Source: an uncultured Erythrobacter sp.
GTDB lineage: Bacteria > Pseudomonadota > Alphaproteobacteria > Sphingomonadales > Sphingomonadaceae
Assembly (NCBI RefSeq): GCF_958304185.1
Contig: NZ_OY284435.1
Coordinates: forward strand, 186,001-250,000
Length of the DNA: 64,000 nucleotides
Direction of reading: 5' to 3'
Within the stretch, counting starts at the first letter, position 1; each line of letters opens with the position of its first letter. The notes below the pieces were generated by a model, which saw nothing but the letters and a program-made list of their open reading frames with translations, did no database searches and had not been told where the DNA came from. The position numbers were made by a program, and so were the translations under genes. This document shows, one piece after another, positions 56,096 to 64,000 of the stretch.

Positions 56096-56172
56096 CCCTG
56101 AGCTTGTCGAAGGGTCGTCCTTCTTCTTGCGCATTGGTGGAAAGGAAAAGCAGCCCTTCGACAAGCTCAGGG
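56096..56172. repeat. Intergenic 19-bp perfect inverted repeat with spacer
   Basis: CCCTGAGCTTGTCGAAGGG (56096-56114) and its exact reverse complement (56154-56172) flank a spacer of 39 bases. The core CTGAGCTTGTCGAAGGG is a common repeat word in many Proteobacteria. It lies between the photolyase-like gene and priA and could act as a terminator for priA, though without a T-run. Confidence 0.75.
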
Positions 56173-56188
56173 CGAACGGAGAGAGGGT

Positions 56189-58357
56189 TCAGACGAAGCT
56201 ATACGGATCAATATCCACGCCAACCCGCACCCCCGGCGCAAACTGCACGCCCGCGATCCAGTCGCGCAAGACGGCCTGAATATTGGCGCTGCGCTTCGCA
56301 TTCACCAGAAAGCGATAGCGATAGCGCCCGCGCAGCAAGGCAAGCGGGGCAGGGGCGGGGCCGAGGATCTGGACGTCCGCCAGCCGGGGCCGCACATCGC
56401 CCAGCCGCACCGCAGCCTCGCGCGCTTCCTTTTCATCTTCGGAGGACAGGATGATCGCAGCCCAGCGCCCGAACGGCGGCGCGCCCGCATCGCGCCGCCC
56501 GGCGGTTTCGGCGGCGTAGAAAGCATCGCGGTCGCCGCCTGCCAGTGCGGCGATGACCGGGGCATCGGGGTGGCGGGTCTGGATCAGCACCTCGCCCGGC
56601 TTGGCCCCGCGCCCCGCGCGGCCTGCGACCTGCGCGATCTGCGAGAAGGTGCGCTCACCCGCGCGCAGGTCTCCGCCTTCTAGACCAAGATCGGCGTCGA
56701 CCACGCCCACCAGCGTCAGCTCGGGGAAGTGGAAGCCCTTGGTGACAAGCTGCGTGCCGATGATGATATCGATCGCGCGGCCCTCCGCCATGGCGATGAA
56801 CTCCGCCGCACGTTCTGGGGTGTTGAGGGTATCGCTGGTCGCCACCGCCACCCGCGCTTCGGGAAACAGGTCGGCGACTTCTGCGGCGATCCGCTCCACA
56901 CCGGGGCCGCAGGCGACGAGGCAATCGCTCTCGCCGCATTCGGGGCAAGCCTCGGGCACCCGCGTCTCGAACCCGCAATGGTGGCAGGCGAGGCGGGCGG
57001 AGAGGCGGTGCTCCACCAGCCATGCGCTGCACGACGGGCATTTGAACCGATGCCCGCAATTGCGGCAGAGGGTGAGCGGGGCATAACCGCGGCGGTTGAG
57101 GAACAGCAGCGATTGCTCGCCCTTGGCCAGCCGGTCGCGCAGCCCCTCCACCAGCGGACCGGCGAGCCAGCGCTGGCTGCCGGGCTTTTCCTCGGTCAAG
57201 TTGACGAGCCGCACTGTCGGCAGGCTCGCCCCGCCAAAGCGGGCGGGCAGGTCGAGCTTCGTGTAAACCCCGATATCCGCCATGTGCAGGCTTTCCAGCG
57301 CCGGGGTGGCGCTGGCGAGGATCACCGGGACGCCTTCAAACCGCGCGCGCATCACCGAGACATCGCGGGCGTTGTAGCGCACCCCGTCATCCTGCTTGAA
57401 GCTGATCTCGTGTGCTTCATCGACGACGATCAGCCCGAGGTTGGCGTAGGGTAGGAACAACGCCGAGCGCGCGCCGACCACCACTTGAGCGCTACCATCC
57501 GCAATCGCACGCCACGCGCGGCGGCGCTCGGTCGATTTGAGCGAGGAATGCCACAGCACCGGCGCCGCACCGAACCGCGCGGTAAAGCGGCTGAGGAAGT
57601 TCTCCGTCAGCGCGATTTCGGGGAGCAGCACCAGCACCTGCCGCCCCAACCGGATCGCCTCGGCCACGGGCTCGAAATAGGTCTCGGTTTTGCCCGAACC
57701 CGTCACACCGTCGAGCAGGAAGGGGGCAAAGGCGCGCGCTTTGACGGCATCGGTGAAGATCGCCGCGACCGCTTGCTGATCGGGCGAAAGGTCGGGCTGG
57801 TGATGATCGGGGTCGGCGGCTGGGTACGGCCGGTCGACGTTCACCACCACCGGCTCCAGCAACCCCGCCCCCGCCATGCCGCGCAGCACACCTTCCGAAA
57901 CGCCCGCCAGCGCAGCGAGCTCTCGCATTGTGCCCTGCTGGCCTGCGAGCTTCTCCAGCGCGGTCTTGCGCTGCGCTGTCAGCCGGCCGCTCGCCTCTGC
58001 GCCCGTCAGCCGGTATTCGGTCATGGTCGCAGGCCCGCCCAGTGCGCCGCCGCTCGACAGCGCCATACGCGCGACCGAGGCGAGGGCAGCGCAGTAGTAA
58101 TCCGCCGTCCACTCGATCAGCCGCCGCAAGGGCGCGGGCAGGGGCGGGACAGGCAGCACCTCAAGAATCGGGCGCAGACGTTCGAAAGCGATTTCGTCTC
58201 CCGGCAACCGGCCCTCGTCCCACACGATCCCCGTGACCTTGCGCGGCCCCAGCGGCGCGATCACGACGCTCCCCGCAGGCGCACTGACGCCCTCGGGCAG
58301 CCGGTAATCCAGCGGGCCGAGCGCAGCGTTCAAAACTAACAGGCGGACGCGGTTCAT
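56189..58357 (-). CDS. priA: Primosomal protein N' (replication restart helicase)
   Basis: A 722-residue helicase that restarts stalled forks. ATG 58357 is used; a longer frame continues upstream through the next gene's region and is not supported. The DNA-binding N-terminus 'VRLLVLNAALGPLDYRLPEG' is followed by the helicase part with Walker A 'LLDGVTGSGKTETYF' (about residues 212-226) and 'IVVDEAHEISF' (DEAH box), and by the eight zinc cysteines in 'CRNCGHRFKCPSC' and 'CHHCGFETRVPEACPECG'. It is divergent from the DUF4197 gene. Confidence 0.95.
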   Translation of the reverse strand: MNRVRLLVLNAALGPLDYRLPEGVSAPAGSVVIAPLGPRKVTGIVWDEGRLPGDEIAFERLRPILEVLPVPPLPAPLRRLIEWTADYYCAALASVARMALSSGGALGGPATMTEYRLTGAEASGRLTAQRKTALEKLAGQQGTMRELAALAGVSEGVLRGMAGAGLLEPVVVNVDRPYPAADPDHHQPDLSPDQQAVAAIFTDAVKARAFAPFLLDGVTGSGKTETYFEPVAEAIRLGRQVLVLLPEIALTENFLSRFTARFGAAPVLWHSSLKSTERRRAWRAIADGSAQVVVGARSALFLPYANLGLIVVDEAHEISFKQDDGVRYNARDVSVMRARFEGVPVILASATPALESLHMADIGVYTKLDLPARFGGASLPTVRLVNLTEEKPGSQRWLAGPLVEGLRDRLAKGEQSLLFLNRRGYAPLTLCRNCGHRFKCPSCSAWLVEHRLSARLACHHCGFETRVPEACPECGESDCLVACGPGVERIAAEVADLFPEARVAVATSDTLNTPERAAEFIAMAEGRAIDIIIGTQLVTKGFHFPELTLVGVVDADLGLEGGDLRAGERTFSQIAQVAGRAGRGAKPGEVLIQTRHPDAPVIAALAGGDRDAFYAAETAGRRDAGAPPFGRWAAIILSSEDEKEAREAAVRLGDVRPRLADVQILGPAPAPLALLRGRYRYRFLVNAKRSANIQAVLRDWIAGVQFAPGVRVGVDIDPYSFV

Positions 58358-58412
58358 GTTGCCGCCATATGGGGCTTGGCAAAGGACAAGGGCAAGCTGG
58401 GAGACCCGAAAA

Positions 58413-59105
58413 ATGACAAGCGCGAACTTCACCCCGACCCGCCGTAGTCTGCTCGCCGGAGCCGCGGGCGGCGCGACTGTGCTGCTGCTCCCCGGCTGCG
58501 CAAGCACCGGCGGCTTTTCGATGGTCGAAGCGGTGCGGCGGTTGCTGTTGCTCGCTTCCGAGAACGCCTTCGCGCGCCTGACCGCGCCCGGCGGCTTCTG
58601 GGACGAACAGGTGGCGCAGCTTGGGCTGGCCAACCTGATGGGCACGCGCGGCGATGTGCTGTCGCGCATTCTCACCTCGGCGCTGGTGAAGGACCGGCTG
58701 GAGGAGCGCTTTGCCTCCTTCGCGATCGACGCGAGCTTCCGCGCCGCGCCGGTGGTGACTGACGCGATCCAGATGATCGGCTTCGACAACGCCATCGCGC
58801 TGGTGCGCGGCGGACCGGATGCCGCGAGCAGCTATCTGCGCGGCGAAGTCGGCCCGGCGCTGATCGATGCCGTAGTGCCGGAACTGGGCGAGGCGATCCG
58901 GCTGAGCCGCGATCCGCTGATCGGGCAGGCGCTGAGTGCGCTGACCGGAGTCGATGCCGCAGGCGTGGCCGACCGGCTGGGCCGGGAAGTGGACAACGCC
59001 ATCTGGGGCGAAATCGCGCGCGAGGAAGCCGCGATCCGCGCCAACCCGCAAAGCACGCGCGATCCGATGCTGATCGGCGTGTTCGGCGTCGCCAGCCGGA
59101 TTTAG
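58413..59105 (+). CDS. DUF4197 protein, Tat-exported
   Basis: A 230-residue protein from ATG 58413. 'TRRSLLAGAAGGATVLLLPGCAS' is a twin-arginine-like leader that ends in a possible lipobox. The DUF4197 body runs from about residue 35 to the end, with 'ALTGVDAAGVADRLGREVDNAIWGEIAREEAAIRANP' as its hallmark. The family is widespread in Proteobacteria and uncharacterised. It overlaps the convergent DUF2490 gene by four bases. Confidence 0.85.
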   Translation: MTSANFTPTRRSLLAGAAGGATVLLLPGCASTGGFSMVEAVRRLLLLASENAFARLTAPGGFWDEQVAQLGLANLMGTRGDVLSRILTSALVKDRLEERFASFAIDASFRAAPVVTDAIQMIGFDNAIALVRGGPDAASSYLRGEVGPALIDAVVPELGEAIRLSRDPLIGQALSALTGVDAAGVADRLGREVDNAIWGEIAREEAAIRANPQSTRDPMLIGVFGVASRI

Positions 59106-59758
59106 AAGCGGTAGGTGAGCGTCGTTTGCGGCACGTGCGTATAGCGCGCCGGACGGTCGCCACGCGGAGAGGCAATTAGCCAGTAATTCGCGCCCACTTC
59201 CAGCCGTTCATTGATGCGGTAGGCGACGCCCGCCTGCGCGCGCCATTGCTCGGTCGAGGCGCCTTCTCCGTCATTGCGCCCCTGCAACAGACCGAGCCAT
59301 TCGCCGCCCACGCTTCCGCGCCAACCATCGCCCAGCGGCTGGTTGTATTGCACCCGTTGGCGCAGGCGCAGCTCGACCCGGTCCGCGCCGTCGAAGAAGC
59401 GCTGTTCGAACCGGGTGCGAAATTCGAATCGCCCCTCGACCAGCACGATCTGCTGGTGTGGGCGGAATTCGGTCATGCCGCCCGCATCGAACACCGCCGC
59501 GCCGCCGCCGATCCGGACGCCTTGCGCCACGGTCTGTTCGATGGTGACACGGATGGTCTGCTGATCACCGCCGCGCGCGTCTTCGCGCCAGCGCTGGGTA
59601 GCATCGACAGTCAGCCGCGTGTCCTTGTCGAGATCGGCCGTCAGGAACACGAACTGCCATAATTGCACGTCTTCATCGGCAGCATGGGCTTTCGATGGTT
59701 GCCAAGCCGCCAGTGTGGCGGCAAGCAGCATCCCGAAACGCATCGGCCATCGTGTCAT
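59102..59758 (-). CDS. DUF2490 outer-membrane-like beta protein
   Basis: A 218-residue exported protein. A signal peptide occupies residues 1-26. The rest has repeated amphipathic strands with many Arg and aromatic residues and ends 'VPQTTLTYRF', a terminal Phe typical of outer-membrane barrels. It begins 'VQLWQFVFLTADLDKDTRLTVDATQRW', the DUF2490 opening. Role unknown. It is divergent from the transaldolase-like gene. Confidence 0.85.
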   Translation of the reverse strand: MTRWPMRFGMLLAATLAAWQPSKAHAADEDVQLWQFVFLTADLDKDTRLTVDATQRWREDARGGDQQTIRVTIEQTVAQGVRIGGGAAVFDAGGMTEFRPHQQIVLVEGRFEFRTRFEQRFFDGADRVELRLRQRVQYNQPLGDGWRGSVGGEWLGLLQGRNDGEGASTEQWRAQAGVAYRINERLEVGANYWLIASPRGDRPARYTHVPQTTLTYRF

Positions 59759-59816
59759 GCGCGCCCCCTAGGCCCGCCATACGGCGCTGGCTATCGTAAT
59801 TTGCCGGAGTGAACCC

Positions 59817-60470
59817 ATGAAATTCTTCGTCGACACCGCCGAGATCGAACCGATCCGCGAACTCGCCGCCACCGGCCTGCTCGATGGGGTTACCACCAAT
59901 CCCTCGCTGATCGCCAAGTCCGGGCGGGATTTCATGGAAGTCACCCGTGAAATCTGCGGCATCGTGGATGGCCCGGTCAGCGCCGAAGTGGTCGCGCTGG
60001 ACCACGCGACGATGATGAAAGAGGCCGAAGTGCTGCGCAAGATCGCGGATAATGTCTGCATCAAGGTGCCTCTGACAGTGGACGGCCTGAAGACCTGCAA
60101 GGCGCTCACCGGCGAAGGCACGATGGTCAATGTCACCCTGTGCTTCTCGGCCAATCAGGCGCTGCTGGCGGCGAAGGCCGGGGCGAGCTTCATCTCGCCG
60201 TTCGTCGGGCGGCACGATGACAACGGCTTTGACGGAATGGACCTGATCGAGGACATCCGCCTGATCTATGACAACTACAACTTCGCCACCGAAATCCTCG
60301 TCGCTTCGGTCCGCCACACCACCCATGTGTTGCAGGCCGCCAAGATCGGGGCTGACGTGATGACCGCGCCGCCCAAGGTGATCCACGATCTGTTCAAGCA
60401 CGTGCTGACCGACAAGGGCATCGAAGGCTTCATGGCCGATTGGGCCAAGACGGGTCAGAGCATTTTGTAA
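59817..60470 (+). CDS. tal: Transaldolase / fructose-6-phosphate aldolase, TalC type
   Basis: A 217-residue class I aldolase of the short TalC/Fsa subfamily. The opening '[31 protein letters not shown]' and the Schiff-base lysine in 'CIKVPLT' (Lys 83) are clear, and '[16 protein letters not shown]' is the phosphate-binding region. Sequence alone does not separate transaldolase from fructose-6-phosphate aldolase in this subfamily. A repeat follows the stop. Confidence 0.9.
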   Translation: MKFFVDTAEIEPIRELAATGLLDGVTTNPSLIAKSGRDFMEVTREICGIVDGPVSAEVVALDHATMMKEAEVLRKIADNVCIKVPLTVDGLKTCKALTGEGTMVNVTLCFSANQALLAAKAGASFISPFVGRHDDNGFDGMDLIEDIRLIYDNYNFATEILVASVRHTTHVLQAAKIGADVMTAPPKVIHDLFKHVLTDKGIEGFMADWAKTGQSIL

Positions 60471-60475
60471 CACTC

Positions 60476-60557
60476 GCGATTCCCCGCGAAGGCGGGGATC
60501 TCGTTACGCAAGGATCGCTCGCAACCGGCTGAGATCCCCGCCTTCGCGGGGAATCGC
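60476..60557. repeat. Intergenic 27-bp perfect inverted repeat
   Basis: Bases 60476-60502 and 60531-60557 are exact reverse complements across a 28-base spacer. Each arm contains a CCCCGCnnnGGCGGGG palindrome, the same core as the hairpin at 11606-11625. It lies between the aldolase gene and cobT and could terminate transcription or protect mRNA ends. Confidence 0.82.
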
Positions 60558-60594
60558 AAAGCGGAGGTTCGCGGGAGCGCACGAAAGGATAGAA

Positions 60595-62433
60595 GTGGCT
60601 GACCAGTCCCCGCTCGATCTGTTCAAGCAAGCGCTCACCGGCGCATCGCGGGCGATTGCGCGCGATGCGGAGGTCGAGGTTGCGTGGAGCGCGGATGTGC
60701 CGGGCGCTGCGGGCAATCGCTTCCGGGTGCCGTTGCCGGGACGCGATCTGCCGAAGGATCAGGTGACCGAGGCGCGCGGGTTTGCGGATTCGTTCGCGCT
60801 GAAGCTGCGGCACCACAATGCCGCGCTCCACGCCAAATCCGCGCCACCTGAGCCCATCGCGCGCGCTTGCTATGACGCGATCGAACAGGTTCGTTATGAA
60901 GCGCTCGGCGCGAACCGCTTCGGCGGGATCAAGGCCAATCTCGACGCGGCGACCGAAATACGCACCGCTTCCGACAAGATCGTCCGTGCGCAGAATTCTG
61001 CCGAAGTGCCGCTCCAGACCGCGCTCGCGCTGCTGGTGCGCGAGGCCCTGACCGGTGAGGCCGTCCCCGCGCGCGCGCAGGGCGGGATCGAGCTTGTGCG
61101 CGATTTCCTTGAGGAAAAGGTCGGCAAGGATTTTGGCGCGCTGGCGGAAAAGCTGGGCGATCAGGAGGCTTTCCAGAAGCTCGCGCTCGATATGCTGCGC
61201 GAACTCGACCTCACCCGCCCAACCGACGCCCCCGACGAAAGCGACAGCGATTCGCCCGATGACGAGGACGGCCCGGAGGATGACAGCCAGGGCGAGGACG
61301 ACAGCCAGAGCGAGGGCGATCCCCAAGCTGCCGAAATGGCTGGCGACATGGCCGAAGGCGATGGCGATGGCGAAGAAAGCGCGGATAGCGAGACCGACAG
61401 CGACATGTCGGACGGCGAGCCGAGCGATGATGGCGATGCCTCCAACGCGCCCGTGCGCCCCAATCGCCCGCAGGCCGAAGTGCCCGCCAGCGTCGATTAC
61501 AAAGCCTTCACCACCCGCTTCGACGAGGAAGTCGCCGCGCCTGATCTGTGCGACGCTGAGGAACTCGACCGGCTGCGCGCCTATCTCGATAGCCAGCTGA
61601 CCGGATTGCAGGGCGTGGTGACGCGCCTCGCCAACCGCTTGCAGCGCCGGTTGATGGCGCAGCAGAACCGCAGCTGGGATTTCGACATGGAGGAAGGCGT
61701 GCTCGATGCCGCGCGCCTCGCCCGCGTGGTGATCTCGCCCGGAACGGCACTGTCCTACAAGGTCGAGCGTGATGTCGAGTTCAAGGACACCATCGTCACG
61801 CTGCTGATCGACAATTCCGGCTCGATGCGCGGGCGGCCGATCAGCATTGCCGCGATCAGCGCCGACATTCTGGCGCGCACTTTGGAACGTTGCGGCGTGA
61901 AGACCGAGATCCTCGGCTTCACCACCCGCGCGTGGAAGGGTGGGCAAAGCCGCGAGGCGTGGCTCGCCGATGGCAAGCCGCAGAACCCGGGGCGTCTGAA
62001 CGACCTTCGCCACATCATCTACAAGCAGGCCGACGAGCCCTGGCGCCGTGCGCGCCGCAATCTCGGGCTGATGATGCGCGAGGGCCTGCTGAAAGAGAAC
62101 ATCGACGGCGAGGCGCTGATCTGGGCGCACAGCCGCCTGCTCTACCGCCCCGAAGAACGCCGCATCCTGATGGTCATCTCAGACGGCGCGCCGGTCGACG
62201 ATTCGACCCTGAGCGTGAACTCGGCGGGCTATCTGGAAGCGCACCTGCGCTCCGTGATCGAGTGGATCGAGAAGGTCTCGCCCGTGCAGCTGGTGGCGAT
62301 CGGCATCGGCCACGATGTGACGCGGTATTATCGCCGTGCTGTGACGATCATGGACGTCGAGCAACTCGGCGGCACGATCATGGAACAGCTCGCGGAATTG
62401 TTTGAGGATGAGAAGGGCACAAAACGCAAATGA
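60595..62433 (+). CDS. cobT: Cobaltochelatase subunit CobT
   Basis: A 612-residue subunit of the aerobic cobalt chelatase CobNST, which inserts cobalt into hydrogenobyrinic acid a,c-diamide. The start is GTG 60595. The N-terminal domain (about residues 1-205) matches CobT; residues about 211-284 are an extremely acidic, Asp/Glu/Ser-rich linker; the C-terminal von Willebrand A domain has the MIDAS motif '[10 protein letters not shown]' (Asp 406, Ser 408, Ser 410). cobS, usually adjacent, is not here. It overlaps the nitroreductase gene by four bases. Confidence 0.94.
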   Translation: MADQSPLDLFKQALTGASRAIARDAEVEVAWSADVPGAAGNRFRVPLPGRDLPKDQVTEARGFADSFALKLRHHNAALHAKSAPPEPIARACYDAIEQVRYEALGANRFGGIKANLDAATEIRTASDKIVRAQNSAEVPLQTALALLVREALTGEAVPARAQGGIELVRDFLEEKVGKDFGALAEKLGDQEAFQKLALDMLRELDLTRPTDAPDESDSDSPDDEDGPEDDSQGEDDSQSEGDPQAAEMAGDMAEGDGDGEESADSETDSDMSDGEPSDDGDASNAPVRPNRPQAEVPASVDYKAFTTRFDEEVAAPDLCDAEELDRLRAYLDSQLTGLQGVVTRLANRLQRRLMAQQNRSWDFDMEEGVLDAARLARVVISPGTALSYKVERDVEFKDTIVTLLIDNSGSMRGRPISIAAISADILARTLERCGVKTEILGFTTRAWKGGQSREAWLADGKPQNPGRLNDLRHIIYKQADEPWRRARRNLGLMMREGLLKENIDGEALIWAHSRLLYRPEERRILMVISDGAPVDDSTLSVNSAGYLEAHLRSVIEWIEKVSPVQLVAIGIGHDVTRYYRRAVTIMDVEQLGGTIMEQLAELFEDEKGTKRK

Positions 62434-63104
62434 GCATCGCCACCACAGTCACCGAAGCCGTCACCAGTCGCCGTTCGATCCGCACCTTTCTCGATAAGCC
62501 CGTCGATCTGGAAACCCTCACGCGCGTGATGGACAAGGCGCGGTGGGCGGCCTCGGGGTGCAATTACCAGCCGTGGGAAGCGAGCATCGTCACTGGCCAG
62601 CCGCTGAAGAACTTGCAGGCGAAGATGATCGCCGAGGGCCCCAAGGCGGCCGAGTATGACTGGGCTGCTCCGGGCACCGAGGAAGCCTACAAAAAGCGGC
62701 TTGATGCGGTATCGGCAGGTATGTTCGGCGCGATGGGCATCGCCCGCGATGACGGCGCGGGGCGCATGGCCGCTATGGCGCGCAACACCACCAGCTTCGA
62801 TGCGCCTGCCGTGTTGTTCGTTTACTTCCCGCGCCTGATGAAGGAGCCGCAGTGGTCGGATGTCGGCATGTGGCTGCAAACCATCGCCCTGCTGCTGCGG
62901 GAGGAGGGGCTGGACAGCTGCTTCCAGGAATACATGGCGATCTTCGCCAACACGATCCGCGACTTCCTCGGCCTCGATCACGAACGCTACATGTTCTTCT
63001 GCGGCATGGCGATCGGCTACCGCGATCCGGATTCCCCGCTCAACAATTTCGAGCGCCAGCGTGTGCCGCTGGAGGAGCACGTGAAGTTTATCGGGTTTGA
63101 ATGA
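62430..63104 (+). CDS. Nitroreductase family protein
   Basis: A 224-residue FMN enzyme. The N-terminus '[20 protein letters not shown]' with Arg-Arg-Ser-Ile-Arg (about residues 11-16) binds FMN phosphate, and '[18 protein letters not shown]' and '[19 protein letters not shown]' are family blocks. It reduces nitro compounds or quinones with NAD(P)H. It overlaps cobT by four bases; a role in cobalamin metabolism is possible but not shown by sequence. Confidence 0.9.
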   Translation: MSIATTVTEAVTSRRSIRTFLDKPVDLETLTRVMDKARWAASGCNYQPWEASIVTGQPLKNLQAKMIAEGPKAAEYDWAAPGTEEAYKKRLDAVSAGMFGAMGIARDDGAGRMAAMARNTTSFDAPAVLFVYFPRLMKEPQWSDVGMWLQTIALLLREEGLDSCFQEYMAIFANTIRDFLGLDHERYMFFCGMAIGYRDPDSPLNNFERQRVPLEEHVKFIGFE

Positions 63105-63108
63105 ATCC

Positions 63109-63189
63109 CGTCACCCCGGCGCAAGCCGGGGTCGCTGGCCGCACGCTCCCGCTTGGCAGCGCGCGATCCCGGCTTGCGCCGGGATGACG
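63109..63189. repeat. Intergenic inverted repeat, 23-base arms
   Basis: Bases 63109-63131 and 63167-63189 are inverted copies with two mismatches and a 35-base spacer. Each arm has an internal CCCCGGCGCAAGCCGGGG-type palindrome and an outer CGTCA. It resembles the repeat at 53600-53679 in layout, with a different core. Confidence 0.75.
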
Positions 63190-63211
63190 GAATAGGGCAA
63201 AGGCCCGCGCC

Positions 63212-64000
63212 ATGACCGATACGCCGCTCAAGCTGTTCAACTCGCTCACCCGCCAAGCCGAGGTGTTCGAGCCCGTCCACGCAGGCGAGGCGCGCGTCTA
63301 TACCTGCGGGCCGACTGTCTATAATTATCCGCATATCGGCAATATGCGCGCCTATGTGTTTGCCGATGTGCTGGGGCGCACGCTGTCCTGGAAAGGCCTC
63401 AAGCTCACCCATGTGATCAACATCACCGATGTGGGCCACCTCACCGATGATGCCGACGCGGGCGAGGACAAGATGGAGAAGATGGCTGCCGAGAAGGCGC
63501 AATCCATCTGGGACATCGCCGAGCATTACAAGCAGGCCTATTGGGCCGATGTGCGCGCGCTCAATATCCGCCAACCGGCGCAATGGACGGTCGCGACCGA
63601 TTACGTCCCGCAGATGATCGAGTTTGCGAAGGGCATCGCGGACAGGCACTGCTACGAGCTCGACAGCGGGCTCTATTTCGACGTTTCGACCGTGGCCGAT
63701 TATGGGCGCTTGGCGCGCGCGAACACAGAAGAAGGCGAGGGCCGGATCGAGGCCGTCGAAGGCAAGCGCAACGCTGCCGACTTCGCGATCTGGCGCAAGA
63801 CTCCGGCGGGCGAGACTCGCCAGATGGAGTGGGATTCGCCGTGGGGTAAAGGCGCGCCGGGCTGGCATCTCGAATGCTCGGTGATGAGCGGCGAAGTGCT
63901 TGGCTTTCCGTTCGACATCCACACCGGCGGGATCGACCATCGCGAAATCCACCATCCGAACGAGATCGCGCAAAATCAGGCGTTCTGCGGCACCAATGGC
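63212..64000 (+). CDS. cysS: Cysteinyl-tRNA synthetase (3' end outside window)
   Basis: The first 263 codons of a class I synthetase that charges tRNA-Cys. 'TCGPTVYNYPHIGNMRAYVF' holds the zinc cysteine (Cys 32) and the HIGH-like motif PHIGN (residues 40-44). 'ECSVMSGEVLGFPFDIHTGGIDHREIHHPNE' near the window end carries the other zinc ligands (Cys, His, Glu/His). The KMSKS loop lies beyond the window. ATG 63212 is the only suitable start; a repeat precedes it by 22 bases. Confidence 0.93.
   Translation, partial: MTDTPLKLFNSLTRQAEVFEPVHAGEARVYTCGPTVYNYPHIGNMRAYVFADVLGRTLSWKGLKLTHVINITDVGHLTDDADAGEDKMEKMAAEKAQSIWDIAEHYKQAYWADVRALNIRQPAQWTVATDYVPQMIEFAKGIADRHCYELDSGLYFDVSTVADYGRLARANTEEGEGRIEAVEGKRNAADFAIWRKTPAGETRQMEWDSPWGKGAPGWHLECSVMSGEVLGFPFDIHTGGIDHREIHHPNEIAQNQAFCGTNG

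Noticed and set aside
60430-62130. A frame of about 566 codons antisense to cobT
   Set aside because: Part of it is a reversed read of CobT's acidic linker; no start signal or known domain.

Overview
The window reads as an ordinary chromosomal stretch of an alphaproteobacterium of the order Sphingomonadales, most likely Erythrobacteraceae (Erythrobacter/Porphyrobacter-like). The evidence is the high GC content, the gene families, the lptD-surA-pdxA-ksgA order, an atpHAGDC operon, and a circularly permuted (two-piece) tmRNA whose tag reads ANDNEALAIAA. Assignment below order level is inference. Genes are densely packed, often overlapping by 1-8 bases, and no prophage, CRISPR array or intact insertion sequence is visible.

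Layout. 1-4.8 kb: a membrane protein cut by the window edge, a YbbAP-type ABC exporter and a divergent TesA-like lipoprotein esterase. 5-6.9 kb: recF, then a small divergent unit with a near-consensus sigma-54 promoter, two related 37-residue membrane microproteins and a stand-alone PspC. 7-11.6 kb: an SDR and a Nudix enzyme, a LemA plus three TPM-domain proteins, and mscL. 11.6-12.7 kb: hairpin repeats, the permuted tmRNA, and next to it a small inverted-repeat-bounded element carrying an internally deleted GxxExxY gene. 12.7-18.5 kb: astB-astA with an M20 hydrolase, and malate synthase G. 18.5-25.3 kb: an orphan HsdR_N nuclease-like gene, a displaced second ksgA 3' end, then ksgA-pdxA-surA-lptD. 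25.4-32 kb: pepA, a DUF2256 microprotein, holC, ndk, a sulfotransferase and a PurN-YjbR fusion. 32-41 kb: purM, hdaA, cysE, gph, glmU and small regulators, including a SciP-like DUF1153 protein.

41-50 kb: a prolyl oligopeptidase, a polytopic glycosyltransferase-like protein and the ATP synthase F1 operon. That operon is interrupted by a lower-GC lipoprotein gene between atpD and atpC, and its epsilon subunit is short. 50-64 kb: an HtrA-like membrane protease, a perfect 16-bp parS site lying over the ada start codon, a GST, an iron-sulfur bacterial cryptochrome/(6-4) photolyase, priA, a transaldolase-like aldolase, cobT, a nitroreductase and the 5' part of cysS. The parS site suggests that this end is not far from the replication origin. 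Replication and repair functions (recF, holC, hdaA, ada, photolyase, priA) are scattered along the window.

The most interesting points are the sigma-54/microprotein/PspC unit, the KsgA-tail duplication that marks insertion of the HsdR_N gene, the GxxExxY mini-element beside the tmRNA, the lipoprotein inside the atp operon, the parS-ada overlap, and a family of intergenic inverted repeats, including two copies of a 112-113 bp element.
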